From positions 205,507 to 261,501 of the forward strand of contig JAPLPE010000022.1 in the NCBI GenBank assembly GCA_026400355.1: a DNA stretch of 55,995 nt. The letters run 5' to 3'. The notes under the pieces are model-generated. The model did no database searches and was not told where the DNA came from. It saw only the letters and a program-made list of their open reading frames with translations. The translations under genes were made by a program, and so were the position numbers. The stretch is from Rhodobacterales bacterium (GTDB taxonomy: Bacteria; Pseudomonadota; Alphaproteobacteria; Rhodobacterales; Rhodobacteraceae). Of the stretch, positions 36,455-45,288 are shown piece by piece; positions within the stretch are counted from its first letter, which is position 1; each line of letters opens with the position of its first letter.

Positions 36455-37816
36455 TTACCACCGGCGCTCGAACCGGCGACGCAGAATGATTGCGATCGCG
36501 TTCATGATCAGAAGGAAGAAAAGCAGGACGATGACGGCCCCCGAAGACCGTTCAAGGAACGCCGGGTCCGAACGGGACGCCCAGCCATAGACCTGAACGG
36601 GCAGCGCGGTGGCGGGTTCAAAGAAGCCCTGGATCGGCGCAGACGGGTGTGTGCCCACAAAGGCCACCATCCCGATCAGCAGAAGCGGTGCGGTTTCACC
36701 CAGCGCCGTGGCAAGGGCAAGGATCGTCCCCGTCAGGATGCCGGGCATGGCCAGCGGCAGAACGTGGTGGAACACCGTCTGCATCTTGGACGCGCCCACA
36801 CCCAGCGCCGCATCGCGGATCGACGGCGGAACGGCCCTGATGCTTGCGCGGGTCGCGATGATGATCGTCGGAAGGCAGACGAGTGTCAGCACGAGACCCC
36901 CGACAAGCGAGGAGGATTGCGGCAGTCCGGCAAAGTTGATGAACACCGCCAGACCCAGAATACCAAAGACGATGGACGGCACCGCAGCAAGATTCGAGAT
37001 GTTCACTTCGATCAGGTCGGTAAACCAGTTCTTGGGCGCAAATTCCTCAAGATAGATCGAAGCGGCGACACCGATCGGCAGGGTCAGCACCAGAACGATC
37101 ATCATCATGTAGGCCGAGCCAAGGATCGCCACGCCAAGACCGGCCGATTCCGGCCGCTGGTCAGACGCGTCCGGCCGGGTCATGAAGCCCCAGTTGAACG
37201 CCACGGTCAGGATGCCCTGATCGACCAGCTTGTCGGTCAGGTCGAGTTGTTCGGGGGTCACGTTCTTGTCGCGCAGCGCCTCTTCGCGGTTCACGCGACC
37301 CTTGAGGTAACCGTCGATCCGCCCGTTGGCCAGCACGGTGACATCGATCGTCGTCCCGATCAGTTCGGGATCGGCCAGCACCTGATTGCGCACCTGGGCC
37401 GCCGCATCGCGGGACAGCATGTCGCCGATCATGGCGTCGGTCAGACCTTCGACCTCGAACCCCTGGCTGTTGACGTATGCCGCAAAGTTTTCCTTGAGAA
37501 GGTTGGAATAGCCGATCGTCGTGACCTTAGCCATTTCCTCGCGGTTGCGGTTGCCTGCGGGGTCCAGCTTTTCTTCGGTCAGGGTCACCGGAAAGCTCAG
37601 GCTGGCCTGCCGGAAGGCCGAAATGCCATCCGAAAAGATCGTGAAGAGCATGAGGGCCAGCACCGAAAGGCTGATCGCAATTGCAATGATCCCGTAAAGC
37701 CTGAAACGGAACTCGGTCGCATTACGCCGCTTGGTCAGCGCATCGACCTCGTAAAGCGAATGCGGCTTGCGCACGCCTGCGGGGGTTGCACCCGGAGCAG
37801 AGGAGAGGTCGGTCAT
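36455..37816 (-). CDS. pstA: Phosphate ABC transporter permease PstA (long form)
   Basis: Inner-membrane half of the phosphate channel. 453 aa, about 150 more than E. coli PstA (296). A first membrane helix (~43-63) is followed by a ~150-residue periplasmic insert (about 70-215, probably the DUF3333 domain of alphaproteobacterial PstA). Then come five to six helices with the permease EAA-like loop [26 protein letters not shown] split across ~335-360. It overlaps pstC by ATGA (37813-37816). Confidence 0.92.
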   Translation of the reverse strand: MTDLSSAPGATPAGVRKPHSLYEVDALTKRRNATEFRFRLYGIIAIAISLSVLALMLFTIFSDGISAFRQASLSFPVTLTEEKLDPAGNRNREEMAKVTTIGYSNLLKENFAAYVNSQGFEVEGLTDAMIGDMLSRDAAAQVRNQVLADPELIGTTIDVTVLANGRIDGYLKGRVNREEALRDKNVTPEQLDLTDKLVDQGILTVAFNWGFMTRPDASDQRPESAGLGVAILGSAYMMMIVLVLTLPIGVAASIYLEEFAPKNWFTDLIEVNISNLAAVPSIVFGILGLAVFINFAGLPQSSSLVGGLVLTLVCLPTIIIATRASIRAVPPSIRDAALGVGASKMQTVFHHVLPLAMPGILTGTILALATALGETAPLLLIGMVAFVGTHPSAPIQGFFEPATALPVQVYGWASRSDPAFLERSSGAVIVLLFFLLIMNAIAIILRRRFERRW

Positions 37817-39267
37817 TCGTATTGCTCCCGATACTTTCGCACGATCAAAAGTGCTACGATGTTGAGTGCCAGCGTGATGACGAACAGCGTGATCCCGAGA
37901 GCGAAGGCCACAAGGGTTTCGGGCGAGTCAAACGCCGTGTCGCCGGTCAGCTGGCCCACGATCTTGACGGTGATGGTCGTCATGGCTTCGAACGGGTTCA
38001 GGCTCATCGTGGCGGCTGCACCGGCGCCCATGGTCACGATCATGGTCTCGCCGATTGCCCGCGAACCCGCCATGAGGACCGCGCCGACGATGCCCGGGAG
38101 CGCCGCCGGCAGTACGACCTGCCGGATCGTTTCCGATGGCGTGGCGCCCAGACCGTAAGAGCCGTCGCGCATCGCCTGCGGCACCGCATTGATGATGTCA
38201 TCGGCCAGAGAAGAGATGAAGGGAACGTTCAGGATACCAATCACGATCCCCGCCGTCATGACCGAGGCGCCCGAATTGCCAAGGCCCAGCGGCTGGGCAA
38301 TGAAATCGCGCAGGAACGGACCCACGGTCACAAGGGCAAAAAGGCCGAACACCACGGTCGGGATGCCGGCAATTACCTCGATGGCCGGCTTCACCACCGA
38401 CCGGACCCTCGGAGAGGCGTATTCGGACAGGTAGATCGCGGTAAACAGGCCAAGCGGGATCGCCACGATCATGGCCACAAGACTGATGTAGAGCGTGCCC
38501 CAGAGCAGCGGGATAAGACCAAAGGTCGAATTGCCCTGGAACTTGGGATCCCATTTCAGGCCGAACAGGAAGTCGGTGAACGGGTACATCGTGAAGAAGC
38601 GACCCGCCTCGGTCACCAAGGACAGAACAATTCCGAGCGTTGTGAGGATGGCGATCATCGAGGCCACGATCAGGACGCCGAGTGTCACCTGCTCGACCCG
38701 GTTGCGGGCTCGGAAATCCTTATTCGACACGCTGACCGCGTAAAGCAGCCCCAGCGCCGATACCAGAATGGCCAGCGCGGCACGCCCAAACGCGCCCCAG
38801 ATCACGATCTGCCGGTAATCCTGCGCCGCATCCAGAACCTGACCGGACACTTCACTGCCAAGAGGGATGCGAGCCGCGGCAAGTCTCGCGCGCACGTCTT
38901 CGGGCGAAAGGGCATCTGCTTCGTCCGAAGTCATCGCCCCGCGGGACACGGCTGTCTCGATCCCGGCCGCCACGCGCCGGACATCGCCCATGATCAGCGT
39001 GCGCTGCGAGTCATCCTCAAGCGCGCCGGGCGGGAAATAGTTTTCAAGCTGGCGTTCGATATAGATTGGCTGTGCGATCAGCCAAACAATGAGAACCAGA
39101 AGGGACGGCAATACCGTCATCACGACCGCATGCCATCCATAGTAGTTGGGCAGCGAATGCAGATTTCGCGCCTCGCCGCCCGCCGAAGCGAGCGCACGAG
39201 CGCGACACAACAGAAACCCCACCACCGCAAGAACCGCAATCACAAGGTAAACCATCGACATCGACAT
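37813..39267 (-). CDS. pstC: Phosphate ABC transporter permease PstC (long form)
   Basis: Partner permease of PstA. 484 aa against 319 in E. coli; two N-terminal helices (~5-22 and ~48-66) and a soluble insert (~75-150) precede the transport domain. The transport domain carries AIYLSEYASPRVRSVVKPAIEV, GIPTVVFGLFAL and the EAA-like loop INAVPQAMRDGSYGLGATPSETI, in pieces typical of PstC. AAGGA lies 7 bases before the first of three in-frame ATGs (39267). It overlaps pstA by ATGA and follows pstS by 76 bp. Confidence 0.93.
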   Translation of the reverse strand: MSMSMVYLVIAVLAVVGFLLCRARALASAGGEARNLHSLPNYYGWHAVVMTVLPSLLVLIVWLIAQPIYIERQLENYFPPGALEDDSQRTLIMGDVRRVAAGIETAVSRGAMTSDEADALSPEDVRARLAAARIPLGSEVSGQVLDAAQDYRQIVIWGAFGRAALAILVSALGLLYAVSVSNKDFRARNRVEQVTLGVLIVASMIAILTTLGIVLSLVTEAGRFFTMYPFTDFLFGLKWDPKFQGNSTFGLIPLLWGTLYISLVAMIVAIPLGLFTAIYLSEYASPRVRSVVKPAIEVIAGIPTVVFGLFALVTVGPFLRDFIAQPLGLGNSGASVMTAGIVIGILNVPFISSLADDIINAVPQAMRDGSYGLGATPSETIRQVVLPAALPGIVGAVLMAGSRAIGETMIVTMGAGAAATMSLNPFEAMTTITVKIVGQLTGDTAFDSPETLVAFALGITLFVITLALNIVALLIVRKYREQYE

Positions 39268-39343
39268 GGGCGATCCTTACGGGGTTTGGGCGAAAGTCAG
39301 ACAGGGGCGGCACATCGCTGCGCCGCCCCAGAGGTCAGTCAGC

Positions 39344-40387
39344 TTATTCCAGCGGACCCATGGCGACCTTGTTGGCCACCATTTCCTGGGTCGCGGCAAG
39401 CTCGGGGTCCGACACGAGGCCGTACTGGGCGAGCGGGCCATCCGGGCCGGCCATGTCGTCCGACACGAAGAAGTTGATGTATTCTTCAAGGCCGGGGATC
39501 ACACCGATGTGGGCCATCTTGACGTAGAAGTACAGCGGACGCGACACCGGATAGTCGCCGGCAGCGATCGACTCGGTCGTGGGAACCACACCCGACATGG
39601 TCGCGACCTGCAGCTTGTTGGTGTTGTTTTCGTAGAAGGACAGGCCGAACACGCCGATGGCGGTCTTGTCGGCATCCAGACGAGCGAGCGTTTCGGTGTA
39701 GTCGCCGTCGATGTCCACGGACACGCCGTCAGTGCGGAGCGTGTTGCAAAGCTCGGTGGCTTTGGCTTCGTCATCGGCATTGGCGGCCTTGAACAGGTCA
39801 AACGCGCCCGTTTCCTTGCAGCCAGCGACGATCACCTTGGTGTCGAACACTTCACGGGTGCCGTGACGGGTGCCAGGGATGAAGGCGAGGATCTTCTGGT
39901 CGGGCAGGGCCGAGTTCACCTGAGCCCAGGTGGTGTTGGCGTTGGCAACAAGGGCGCCATCCTTGGCAACCTGACCGCCAAGCGCGTTGTAGATGTCGGC
40001 AGGGGTAAAGGCAAAGGCCGGGCCGGCAACATCCGACGCAAAAACGATGCCGTCATAACCGATCCGCACTTCCATGATGTCGTTGACGCCATTGGCCTTG
40101 CAGGTATCGATGTCAGACTGCTTGATGCGCGAGGACGAGTTGGCGATGTCGACGGTGTTTTCGCCCACGCCTTCGCACAGCTTCGCACGGCCGGCACCCG
40201 AGCCGCCGCCTTCCACGACCGGAGCCGGGAAGTCAAAGTTTTCGCCGAAGGCTTCGGCCACGATGGTGGCATAGGGCAGAACGGTCGAAGAACCGGTGAT
40301 CTGGACTTGGTTGCGGGTCTGGGCCGACGCGCCGGTTGCCATCACGGCAATTGCCAGCGCCGAGGCCGACAGTTTGACGAGGGTCAT
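39344..40387 (-). CDS. pstS: Periplasmic phosphate-binding protein PstS
   Basis: High-affinity phosphate receptor. 347-aa precursor with a Sec signal peptide cleaved after ASA (about residue 22). Phosphate-contacting loops visible: ITGSSTVLPY (about 30-39), GGGSGAGRAKLC (~60-71), DIANSSSRIKQSD and PGTRHGTREVFD. The disulfide-rich pattern (Cys71, and further Cys residues) is typical of the alphaproteobacterial form. AGGAG lies ~7 bases before ATG 40387. First gene of pstSCAB-phoU-phoB, with a Pho-box candidate upstream. Confidence 0.94.
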   Translation of the reverse strand: MTLVKLSASALAIAVMATGASAQTRNQVQITGSSTVLPYATIVAEAFGENFDFPAPVVEGGGSGAGRAKLCEGVGENTVDIANSSSRIKQSDIDTCKANGVNDIMEVRIGYDGIVFASDVAGPAFAFTPADIYNALGGQVAKDGALVANANTTWAQVNSALPDQKILAFIPGTRHGTREVFDTKVIVAGCKETGAFDLFKAANADDEAKATELCNTLRTDGVSVDIDGDYTETLARLDADKTAIGVFGLSFYENNTNKLQVATMSGVVPTTESIAAGDYPVSRPLYFYVKMAHIGVIPGLEEYINFFVSDDMAGPDGPLAQYGLVSDPELAATQEMVANKVAMGPLE

Positions 40388-40471
40388 GGAAAGCTCCTGA
40401 TGTTTCCTGGGTGGGCCACGCCGCCTTCGGCATGACCACTGAACCTGCGGCTAAAGACCTTCGGCAACCGC

Positions 40472-40503
40472 TATGTAAACAAAATGAAAAAGTTTTGTGA
40501 CAT
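40472..40503 (-). promoter_or_regulatory. Candidate Pho box and -10 of the pst operon
   Basis: On the minus strand ATGTCACAAAACTTTTTC (40503-40486) aligns to the 7+4+7 Pho-box layout: the first half matches CTGTCAY at 6 of 7 positions, the second at only about 4. TACATA (40477-40472) follows at the distance expected for a PhoB-dependent -10. One good and one poor half-site make this plausible but weak. Confidence 0.45.
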
Positions 40504-40837
40504 TCGCCGATTCAGGCCATTGGTTCGGGCCTTCCTCTGACCGTTTCCGCAGGCCCTTGCTGGGTACGGCGGCCGTTGAATACCGCATCTCCTGACCTGA
40601 TTCTCATTTTAACGTAATGACTTATATAAGCAATTCTCGTGAATCGCTGCGATGTGCCCTCAGTCTCGCCCTTCGCTGCAGCGTCACTTTGTACTGTCAC
40701 AAATCTTCCGGGCATCCTGTCAGCCGGATCCCCCTTCCGGTCGAGAAAGTCCCTGCGATTCGTCCGGCCCGTCAAATCCGTTGCAAGCGGGCCCAAAAAC
40801 GGGGAACCCTGTCTATGGGGAAGCTAGGGAGGCGAAG
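40504..40837. other. Upstream region of the sterol-desaturase-family gene
   Basis: 334 bp without a supported gene. An AT-rich stretch at 40598-40630 includes TTATATAAG and could hold the promoter of the gene at 40838, but no clear -35 is present at the right distance. Long open frames through here are low in protein character and lack ribosome binding sites. Confidence 0.4.
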
Positions 40838-41833
40838 ATGGACGACTCGGCCTATGGCTCGCGTGACAAACGCGGCAACTGGACACCGAAAGACCCGCTG
40901 ACAACGGCGCCGATCTGGTCCTTTCCGCCCGACTTTGGCGCCATCCTCAGATGGCTGCCCGGCTATTTCCTGCCGTGGAACGTTTTGTTCATGGCGACCG
41001 CAACCCTGTTCTGGGTCGTCTTCACCCCGGGCCCCGAGACGCTGAAAACCCTGTCATGGGGCTGGATACTGGGCATTCTTGCCCGCAACTGCATCGCCGT
41101 CGTCATTTTCTACGGCATCTTCGAACTGCGCCTTTACATCCAGCGGAAGCAAGGGACCGCCTTCAAGTACAACCCCAAATTCCCGCAGGACACAGAAAAC
41201 GATGCGTTCATGTTCAGAAGCCAGAATGCCGAAGGACTGATCCGCACCTTTGGTACCGGCATCCCCGCCTGGACGGCATATGAGGTCCTTGTTCTCTGGG
41301 TTTTCGCAAATGGCTGGGTGCCTTGGCTGTCGTGGTCGACCAACCCCGTCTGGCTTGTCTGCTTTGGCCTGATCCTGCCGCTCTTTCACCAGTTCCATTT
41401 CTATCTGGTGCACCGGTTGATCCACGTCCCCGTGCTTTACCGCTACATCCATTCCGTCCACCACAACTCGGTCAACCCGTCGCCCTGGTCGTCGCTGTCG
41501 ATGCACCCGATCGAACATATCCTCTACTTCTCGGGCGTGCTGATCCACCTCATCGTCCCGTCCAACCCGCTCTTGGCGATCTACCAGTTGCACATCGCGG
41601 GCCTCGGCGCGGTCGTGGGCCATATCGGCTTCGACAAGATGGAGACGGTGGACGAAAAGGCGATGAACACCCACGCCTTTGCCCATTACCTCCACCACAA
41701 ATACTTCGAGGTGAACTATGCCGATGGCGGCATCCCGCTTGACCGGATGTTCGGCACATTCCACGACGGCACGAAGGCGGGCGATGCGCTGATGGACGCG
41801 CGGACGGCGCGGCGGAATGCGAAACGCGGCTAG
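40838..41833 (+). CDS. Sterol desaturase / fatty acid hydroxylase family membrane enzyme
   Basis: Integral-membrane di-iron oxygenase, 331 aa from ATG 40838 (GGAGG 5 bases upstream). Histidine clusters: HFYLVHRLIH (H-x4-H...), HSVHHNS (HxxHH) and HAFAHYLHH (HxxHH). Hydrophobic helices lie at ~35-55, ~65-85, ~130-150 and ~155-175. It adds a hydroxyl or double bond to a lipid; substrate unknown. Lying directly upstream of pstS in divergent orientation, it may act in lipid remodelling under phosphate limitation, which is context only. Carotenoid hydroxylases share the fold, but their motif spacing differs. Confidence 0.82.
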   Translation: MDDSAYGSRDKRGNWTPKDPLTTAPIWSFPPDFGAILRWLPGYFLPWNVLFMATATLFWVVFTPGPETLKTLSWGWILGILARNCIAVVIFYGIFELRLYIQRKQGTAFKYNPKFPQDTENDAFMFRSQNAEGLIRTFGTGIPAWTAYEVLVLWVFANGWVPWLSWSTNPVWLVCFGLILPLFHQFHFYLVHRLIHVPVLYRYIHSVHHNSVNPSPWSSLSMHPIEHILYFSGVLIHLIVPSNPLLAIYQLHIAGLGAVVGHIGFDKMETVDEKAMNTHAFAHYLHHKYFEVNYADGGIPLDRMFGTFHDGTKAGDALMDARTARRNAKRG

Positions 41834-41852
41834 GGATGGAAATCTAATTCCG

Positions 41853-41876
41853 AATCTGCTGTGGTGAAAGCAGATT
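41853..41876 (+). terminator. Hairpin after the sterol-desaturase-family gene
   Basis: AATCTGCT and AGCAGATT pair perfectly around an eight-base loop, ending in TTTGC, 20 bp past the stop codon. A weak terminator, or alternatively an operator for the next operon, which starts at 41903. Confidence 0.5.
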
Positions 41877-41902
41877 TGCAAGCCAACCGCCTAAGAGGCG
41901 CC

Positions 41903-42682
41903 ATGCGACTTTCACTCGACGGCCAGTCCCTGATCATCACCGGATCGACGCAGGGCATCGGTGCGGCTGTCGCCCGTGCCGCCGCCGGGGCAGGGGCCCG
42001 GGCGCTGTTCCTGACCGGCCGCAACATCGCCAAGGCCGAAGGTCTGGTGGCTGAACTCCGCGATCAGGGCGTGGCCGTCGCCATCCAGTCCGCCGACCTT
42101 GCCCACCCCGACGCACCCGCCGCCATCTTCGCCTCGGCCCTCCGCGCATTTGGCAGGATCGACGGTCTGGTCAACGCCGCAGGTCTCACCAACCGTGGCG
42201 GGTTCGAGGACGGGACGCTCGAGGATTGGGAGGCGCTCTATGCCGTCAACGCCCGTGCGCCCTTCTTCCTCATGCAGGGGCTCATCCGCCACCTGCTGGA
42301 ACGCGGCGCGCCCGGCGGGATCGTCAACATCACCTCGATCAACGCCCATTGCGGCACCTCGGAACTCTCCATGTATGCCGGATCCAAGGGCGCGCTGGTG
42401 ACGATGACGCGCAACGCGGCCAACGCCTATCTGCGCCACCGCATCCGCGCCAATGCGATCAACATGGGCTGGTCCGATACGCCGGGCGAGATGGTCATGC
42501 AGGGCGATATCCTTGGCAAAGGCCCGGGCTGGGCCGCCGAGGTTGCCGCCAACCTCCCCCTCGGCCGCTTCCTCAAGGCCGAGGAGGTCGCGGCGCAGGT
42601 CGTCTGGCTCCTCTCACCGCAGTCCAGTTTCCTCACCGGCTCGGTCATCGATCTGGAACAGCGTGTGCTGGGCGCCCCCTGA
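41903..42682 (+). CDS. SDR-family oxidoreductase
   Basis: NAD(P)-dependent short-chain dehydrogenase, 259 aa from ATG 41903 (AGAGG just upstream). Cofactor motif TGSTQGIG at 13-20, NAAG at 91-94, Ser145, and the catalytic Tyr158/Lys162 pair in YAGSK. Substrate unknown, probably a polyol or sugar. Its stop TGA shares a base with the ATG of the next gene (TGATG), so both are coupled. First gene of a five-gene operon of sugar-type oxidoreductases. Confidence 0.88.
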   Translation: MRLSLDGQSLIITGSTQGIGAAVARAAAGAGARALFLTGRNIAKAEGLVAELRDQGVAVAIQSADLAHPDAPAAIFASALRAFGRIDGLVNAAGLTNRGGFEDGTLEDWEALYAVNARAPFFLMQGLIRHLLERGAPGGIVNITSINAHCGTSELSMYAGSKGALVTMTRNAANAYLRHRIRANAINMGWSDTPGEMVMQGDILGKGPGWAAEVAANLPLGRFLKAEEVAAQVVWLLSPQSSFLTGSVIDLEQRVLGAP

Positions 42683-44142
42683 TGCCCCGCCTGTCCGCCA
42701 AGACCCTGCCTGACGGCCTTCGCCGTCCCGCCTATGACCGCGCCGCCCTGACCCCAGGCATTGTCCATCTGGGCCTTGGCGCATTTTCCCGCTGCCACCT
42801 GACTGAATACACAGAAGACGCGCTGGAACATGCGTTCGGCCCTTGGGGTATCCGCGCCGTCAACCTCCGCCCCCCCGCACTCGAACCCATGCTCGGGGTC
42901 CAGGACCACCTCTTTATCCGCGAACTCCGCGAAGGGCCCGTCCGCGACCGCCGTGTCATCGGTGCGATCTGCGATGCGCTTACCGTGACGGACGCAGCGA
43001 CCCTCGCCAAGGCCCTCTCGTGGGTGACAGACCCCGCGACCCGCGTCGTCACCATGACCGTCACTGAAAAGGGCTACTGCCACATCCCCGCGACTGGCGC
43101 GCTGGACCTGACCCATCCCGATATCATCCACGACATCGCCCATCCTGAAACTCCCCGGTCCCTCCCCGGCGTTATCGTCGCGGCGCTCGCCCACATCCGT
43201 GCGGCAGGAAACTCACCGCCTGCTTTCCTGAGTTGTGACAACGTCCCTGGCAATGGCGGCACGCTGCACGATTGCGTCGCGGCACTTGCCGCTGCAACCG
43301 GCCATGTTTCCCCGGACTGGATCGAGGCCAACGTCGCCTTCCCCGAAACGATGGTCGACCGCATCGCCCCCGCCACCAAACCCGCCGACATCGCTGCCCT
43401 CGCCGCCGAAACTGGCGTCGCGGATCAGGCACTCGTCATCGGCGAACCCTTCCGCATGTGGGTCATCGAAGCAGATTCCCGCCTCTGGCTGCCCGCATGG
43501 GATGCCGCCGGAATGATCCTGACCGCCGACGTGCCCGCCTACGAGGCGATCAAGATGCGCGTCCTGAACGGGATGCAGACCGGCCTGTCGCACCTTGCCC
43601 ATATGGCGGGCCATGTGACGACCGCCACCATGATGGCCGACCCCGTCTTTGCCGCCTTCGCCCGCCGCACCATCCGGGACGAGGTGACACCCACCCTCCC
43701 TCAGGTCAGGGGCATCGACCACGCCGCTTATCTCGACGAATCCATCCAGCGCCTGACCAACACGGCCCTTGAACACACGACCGCCCAGATTTCCACCGAC
43801 GGCTCGCGCAAGATTCGCCAGCGCCTCCTCGAACCGCTCATGGCCGCGAACCGCCCCACCCCCGGGCTGGAGATTGAGGTCGCAGGCTGGATCGAACACG
43901 CCACCCGCTTTGCCCTGACCGACATGGCCATCACCGACCCGATCATCCCAGCGATCACGCGCATCCTGACGGAAACCGGCAATGACCCCGCCCGCACCGT
44001 CCCCGCGATCCTTGCCTTGACCGAGGTCTTTCCACCGACCCTCACCCAACTCCCCGGCTTGACAGGACGCCTCACGACAATCGTGCAGGCCATGCGGACC
44101 AATGGCCCGCTCGCGGCCATGCGGGCCCACCTCTCAACCTGA
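42682..44142 (+). CDS. Mannitol dehydrogenase / fructuronate reductase family protein with altered active-site motif
   Basis: Long-chain polyol dehydrogenase family, 486 aa from ATG 42682; longer in-frame extension upstream is SDR coding sequence. GLGAF near 31-35 (nucleotide site), SCDNVPGNG at 184-192, and the active-site strand EAIKMRVLNGM with Lys291 and Asn296. Family members normally have K-x4-N-x2-H; here the position three after Asn296 is Gln299, with the nearest His at 304. So either the enzyme is altered in chemistry or another residue serves as acid/base. Substrate unknown: mannitol, fructuronate or a related sugar acid. Confidence 0.87.
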   Translation: MPRLSAKTLPDGLRRPAYDRAALTPGIVHLGLGAFSRCHLTEYTEDALEHAFGPWGIRAVNLRPPALEPMLGVQDHLFIRELREGPVRDRRVIGAICDALTVTDAATLAKALSWVTDPATRVVTMTVTEKGYCHIPATGALDLTHPDIIHDIAHPETPRSLPGVIVAALAHIRAAGNSPPAFLSCDNVPGNGGTLHDCVAALAAATGHVSPDWIEANVAFPETMVDRIAPATKPADIAALAAETGVADQALVIGEPFRMWVIEADSRLWLPAWDAAGMILTADVPAYEAIKMRVLNGMQTGLSHLAHMAGHVTTATMMADPVFAAFARRTIRDEVTPTLPQVRGIDHAAYLDESIQRLTNTALEHTTAQISTDGSRKIRQRLLEPLMAANRPTPGLEIEVAGWIEHATRFALTDMAITDPIIPAITRILTETGNDPARTVPAILALTEVFPPTLTQLPGLTGRLTTIVQAMRTNGPLAAMRAHLST

Positions 44143-44214
44143 GTTTCCCGCTTTGGCCCCGCGCCCACCTGGTGCTAGGCTTGCCCCAAAGACCGCAGAT
44201 CAGGACACCAAGCC

Positions 44215-45288
44215 ATGACCCTCCGCATCGTCGGCATCAACTTCGACCACTTCCACATGGGTGACCTGCTCCGCGCTGTCCATGACCACCCCGGCGCCAA
44301 GATCGCAGGCATCTGCGACACCGACCCCGCCCGGATGGCTGGGGCCATCGCCAACTTCTCGATCCCGGCGTCCCAGGTTTTCACCGATGTCGACGCCTGC
44401 CTTGAGTCGGCCAAGGCCGACCTCGCCATCCTCTGCCCCGCCACCGCCGACCACGCTTCCTATGTCGAGAAGGTCGCCCCCCACGGCATCGACATCCTTG
44501 TCGAAAAGCCCTTTGCCGCCACAAGTGCCGAAGCCCGCCGGATGATTGCCGCCCAGTCCACCACAGGCCATCGCCTTGCCATCAACTGGCCGCTCGCCTG
44601 GTATCCAAGCCACGTCACCGCCAAGCGTCTTGTCGACGCGGGCACAATCGGTAACCTGATCGAGGTTCATTTTTACGACGGCAACCGCGGCCCGCTCTAC
44701 CACCTCGCCGACAAGGTCGAGGTCACCCCGGAAGAGGTCGAACGCCGCAAGCCCGACTCCTGGTTCTACAAGCGCGCTGCAGGCGGGGGCAGCCTGCTTG
44801 ACTATCTGGGCTACGGCACCACGCTCGGCAGTTGGTTCATGAACGGCGAAGAACCGGTCGAAGTCACCGGGGTCGTCGACGAAACCCCGGGGATCGAGGT
44901 TGACCAGCACTCCATCACCGTCTGCCGTTACAAGCGCGGCCTGTCCAAGTTCGAAACCCGCTGGGGCACCACGACCGACCCCTGGACCCAGCAACCCCAA
45001 CCCAAGTGCGGCTTTGTCCTCGTTGGCACGACGGGCAATATCTCCAGCTACGACTACGACGCCTTCGTCACGGTCCAGACCCGGACCGCACCGACGCCTG
45101 TCGAAATCCCCGTCGACACACCGCTCCCGGGGCGGACCGGCCCCATCGACTACATGATCGACCGCATCACCCGCGACCTGCCCGTGGACGGCTGCCTCGC
45201 CCCCGACCTCTGCCTTCTCGGCCAAAGAATTGTCGACACCGCCTTTGCATCGGCCCGCCAGAAACGCACACTGGCGCTCCTCCCATGA
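44215..45288 (+). CDS. Gfo/Idh/MocA-family oxidoreductase (first of two)
   Basis: NAD(P)-dependent sugar or cyclitol oxidoreductase, 357 aa. The N-terminal Rossmann domain begins MTLRIVGINFDHFHMGD, an unusual form lacking the usual GxGxxG. VEKPFAAT carries the expected EKP, and GGGSLLDYLGYG is the counterpart of the D-x3-H region, with Tyr in place of His. These departures suggest a specialised substrate or lyase-type chemistry, as in some glycoside-3-oxidising clusters. It starts 72 bp after the previous gene and overlaps the next by ATGA. Confidence 0.85.
   Translation: MTLRIVGINFDHFHMGDLLRAVHDHPGAKIAGICDTDPARMAGAIANFSIPASQVFTDVDACLESAKADLAILCPATADHASYVEKVAPHGIDILVEKPFAATSAEARRMIAAQSTTGHRLAINWPLAWYPSHVTAKRLVDAGTIGNLIEVHFYDGNRGPLYHLADKVEVTPEEVERRKPDSWFYKRAAGGGSLLDYLGYGTTLGSWFMNGEEPVEVTGVVDETPGIEVDQHSITVCRYKRGLSKFETRWGTTTDPWTQQPQPKCGFVLVGTTGNISSYDYDAFVTVQTRTAPTPVEIPVDTPLPGRTGPIDYMIDRITRDLPVDGCLAPDLCLLGQRIVDTAFASARQKRTLALLP

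Noticed and set aside
36647-39477. Two long plus-strand frames (503 and 563 codons) opposite pstA and pstC
   Set aside because: Arg/His/Gln-rich low-complexity products, exactly antisense to two clear permease genes; no start signals.
40682-40722. Three GTCA-type half-sites that look like a Pho box before the sterol-desaturase-family gene
   Set aside because: Spacings are 13 and 23 bases instead of 11 or 22, so they do not form a proper Pho box.
42226-42681. Upstream extension of the mannitol-dehydrogenase-family gene
   Set aside because: It overlaps the SDR gene entirely in another frame. The coupled ATG at 42682 gives the normal family length.
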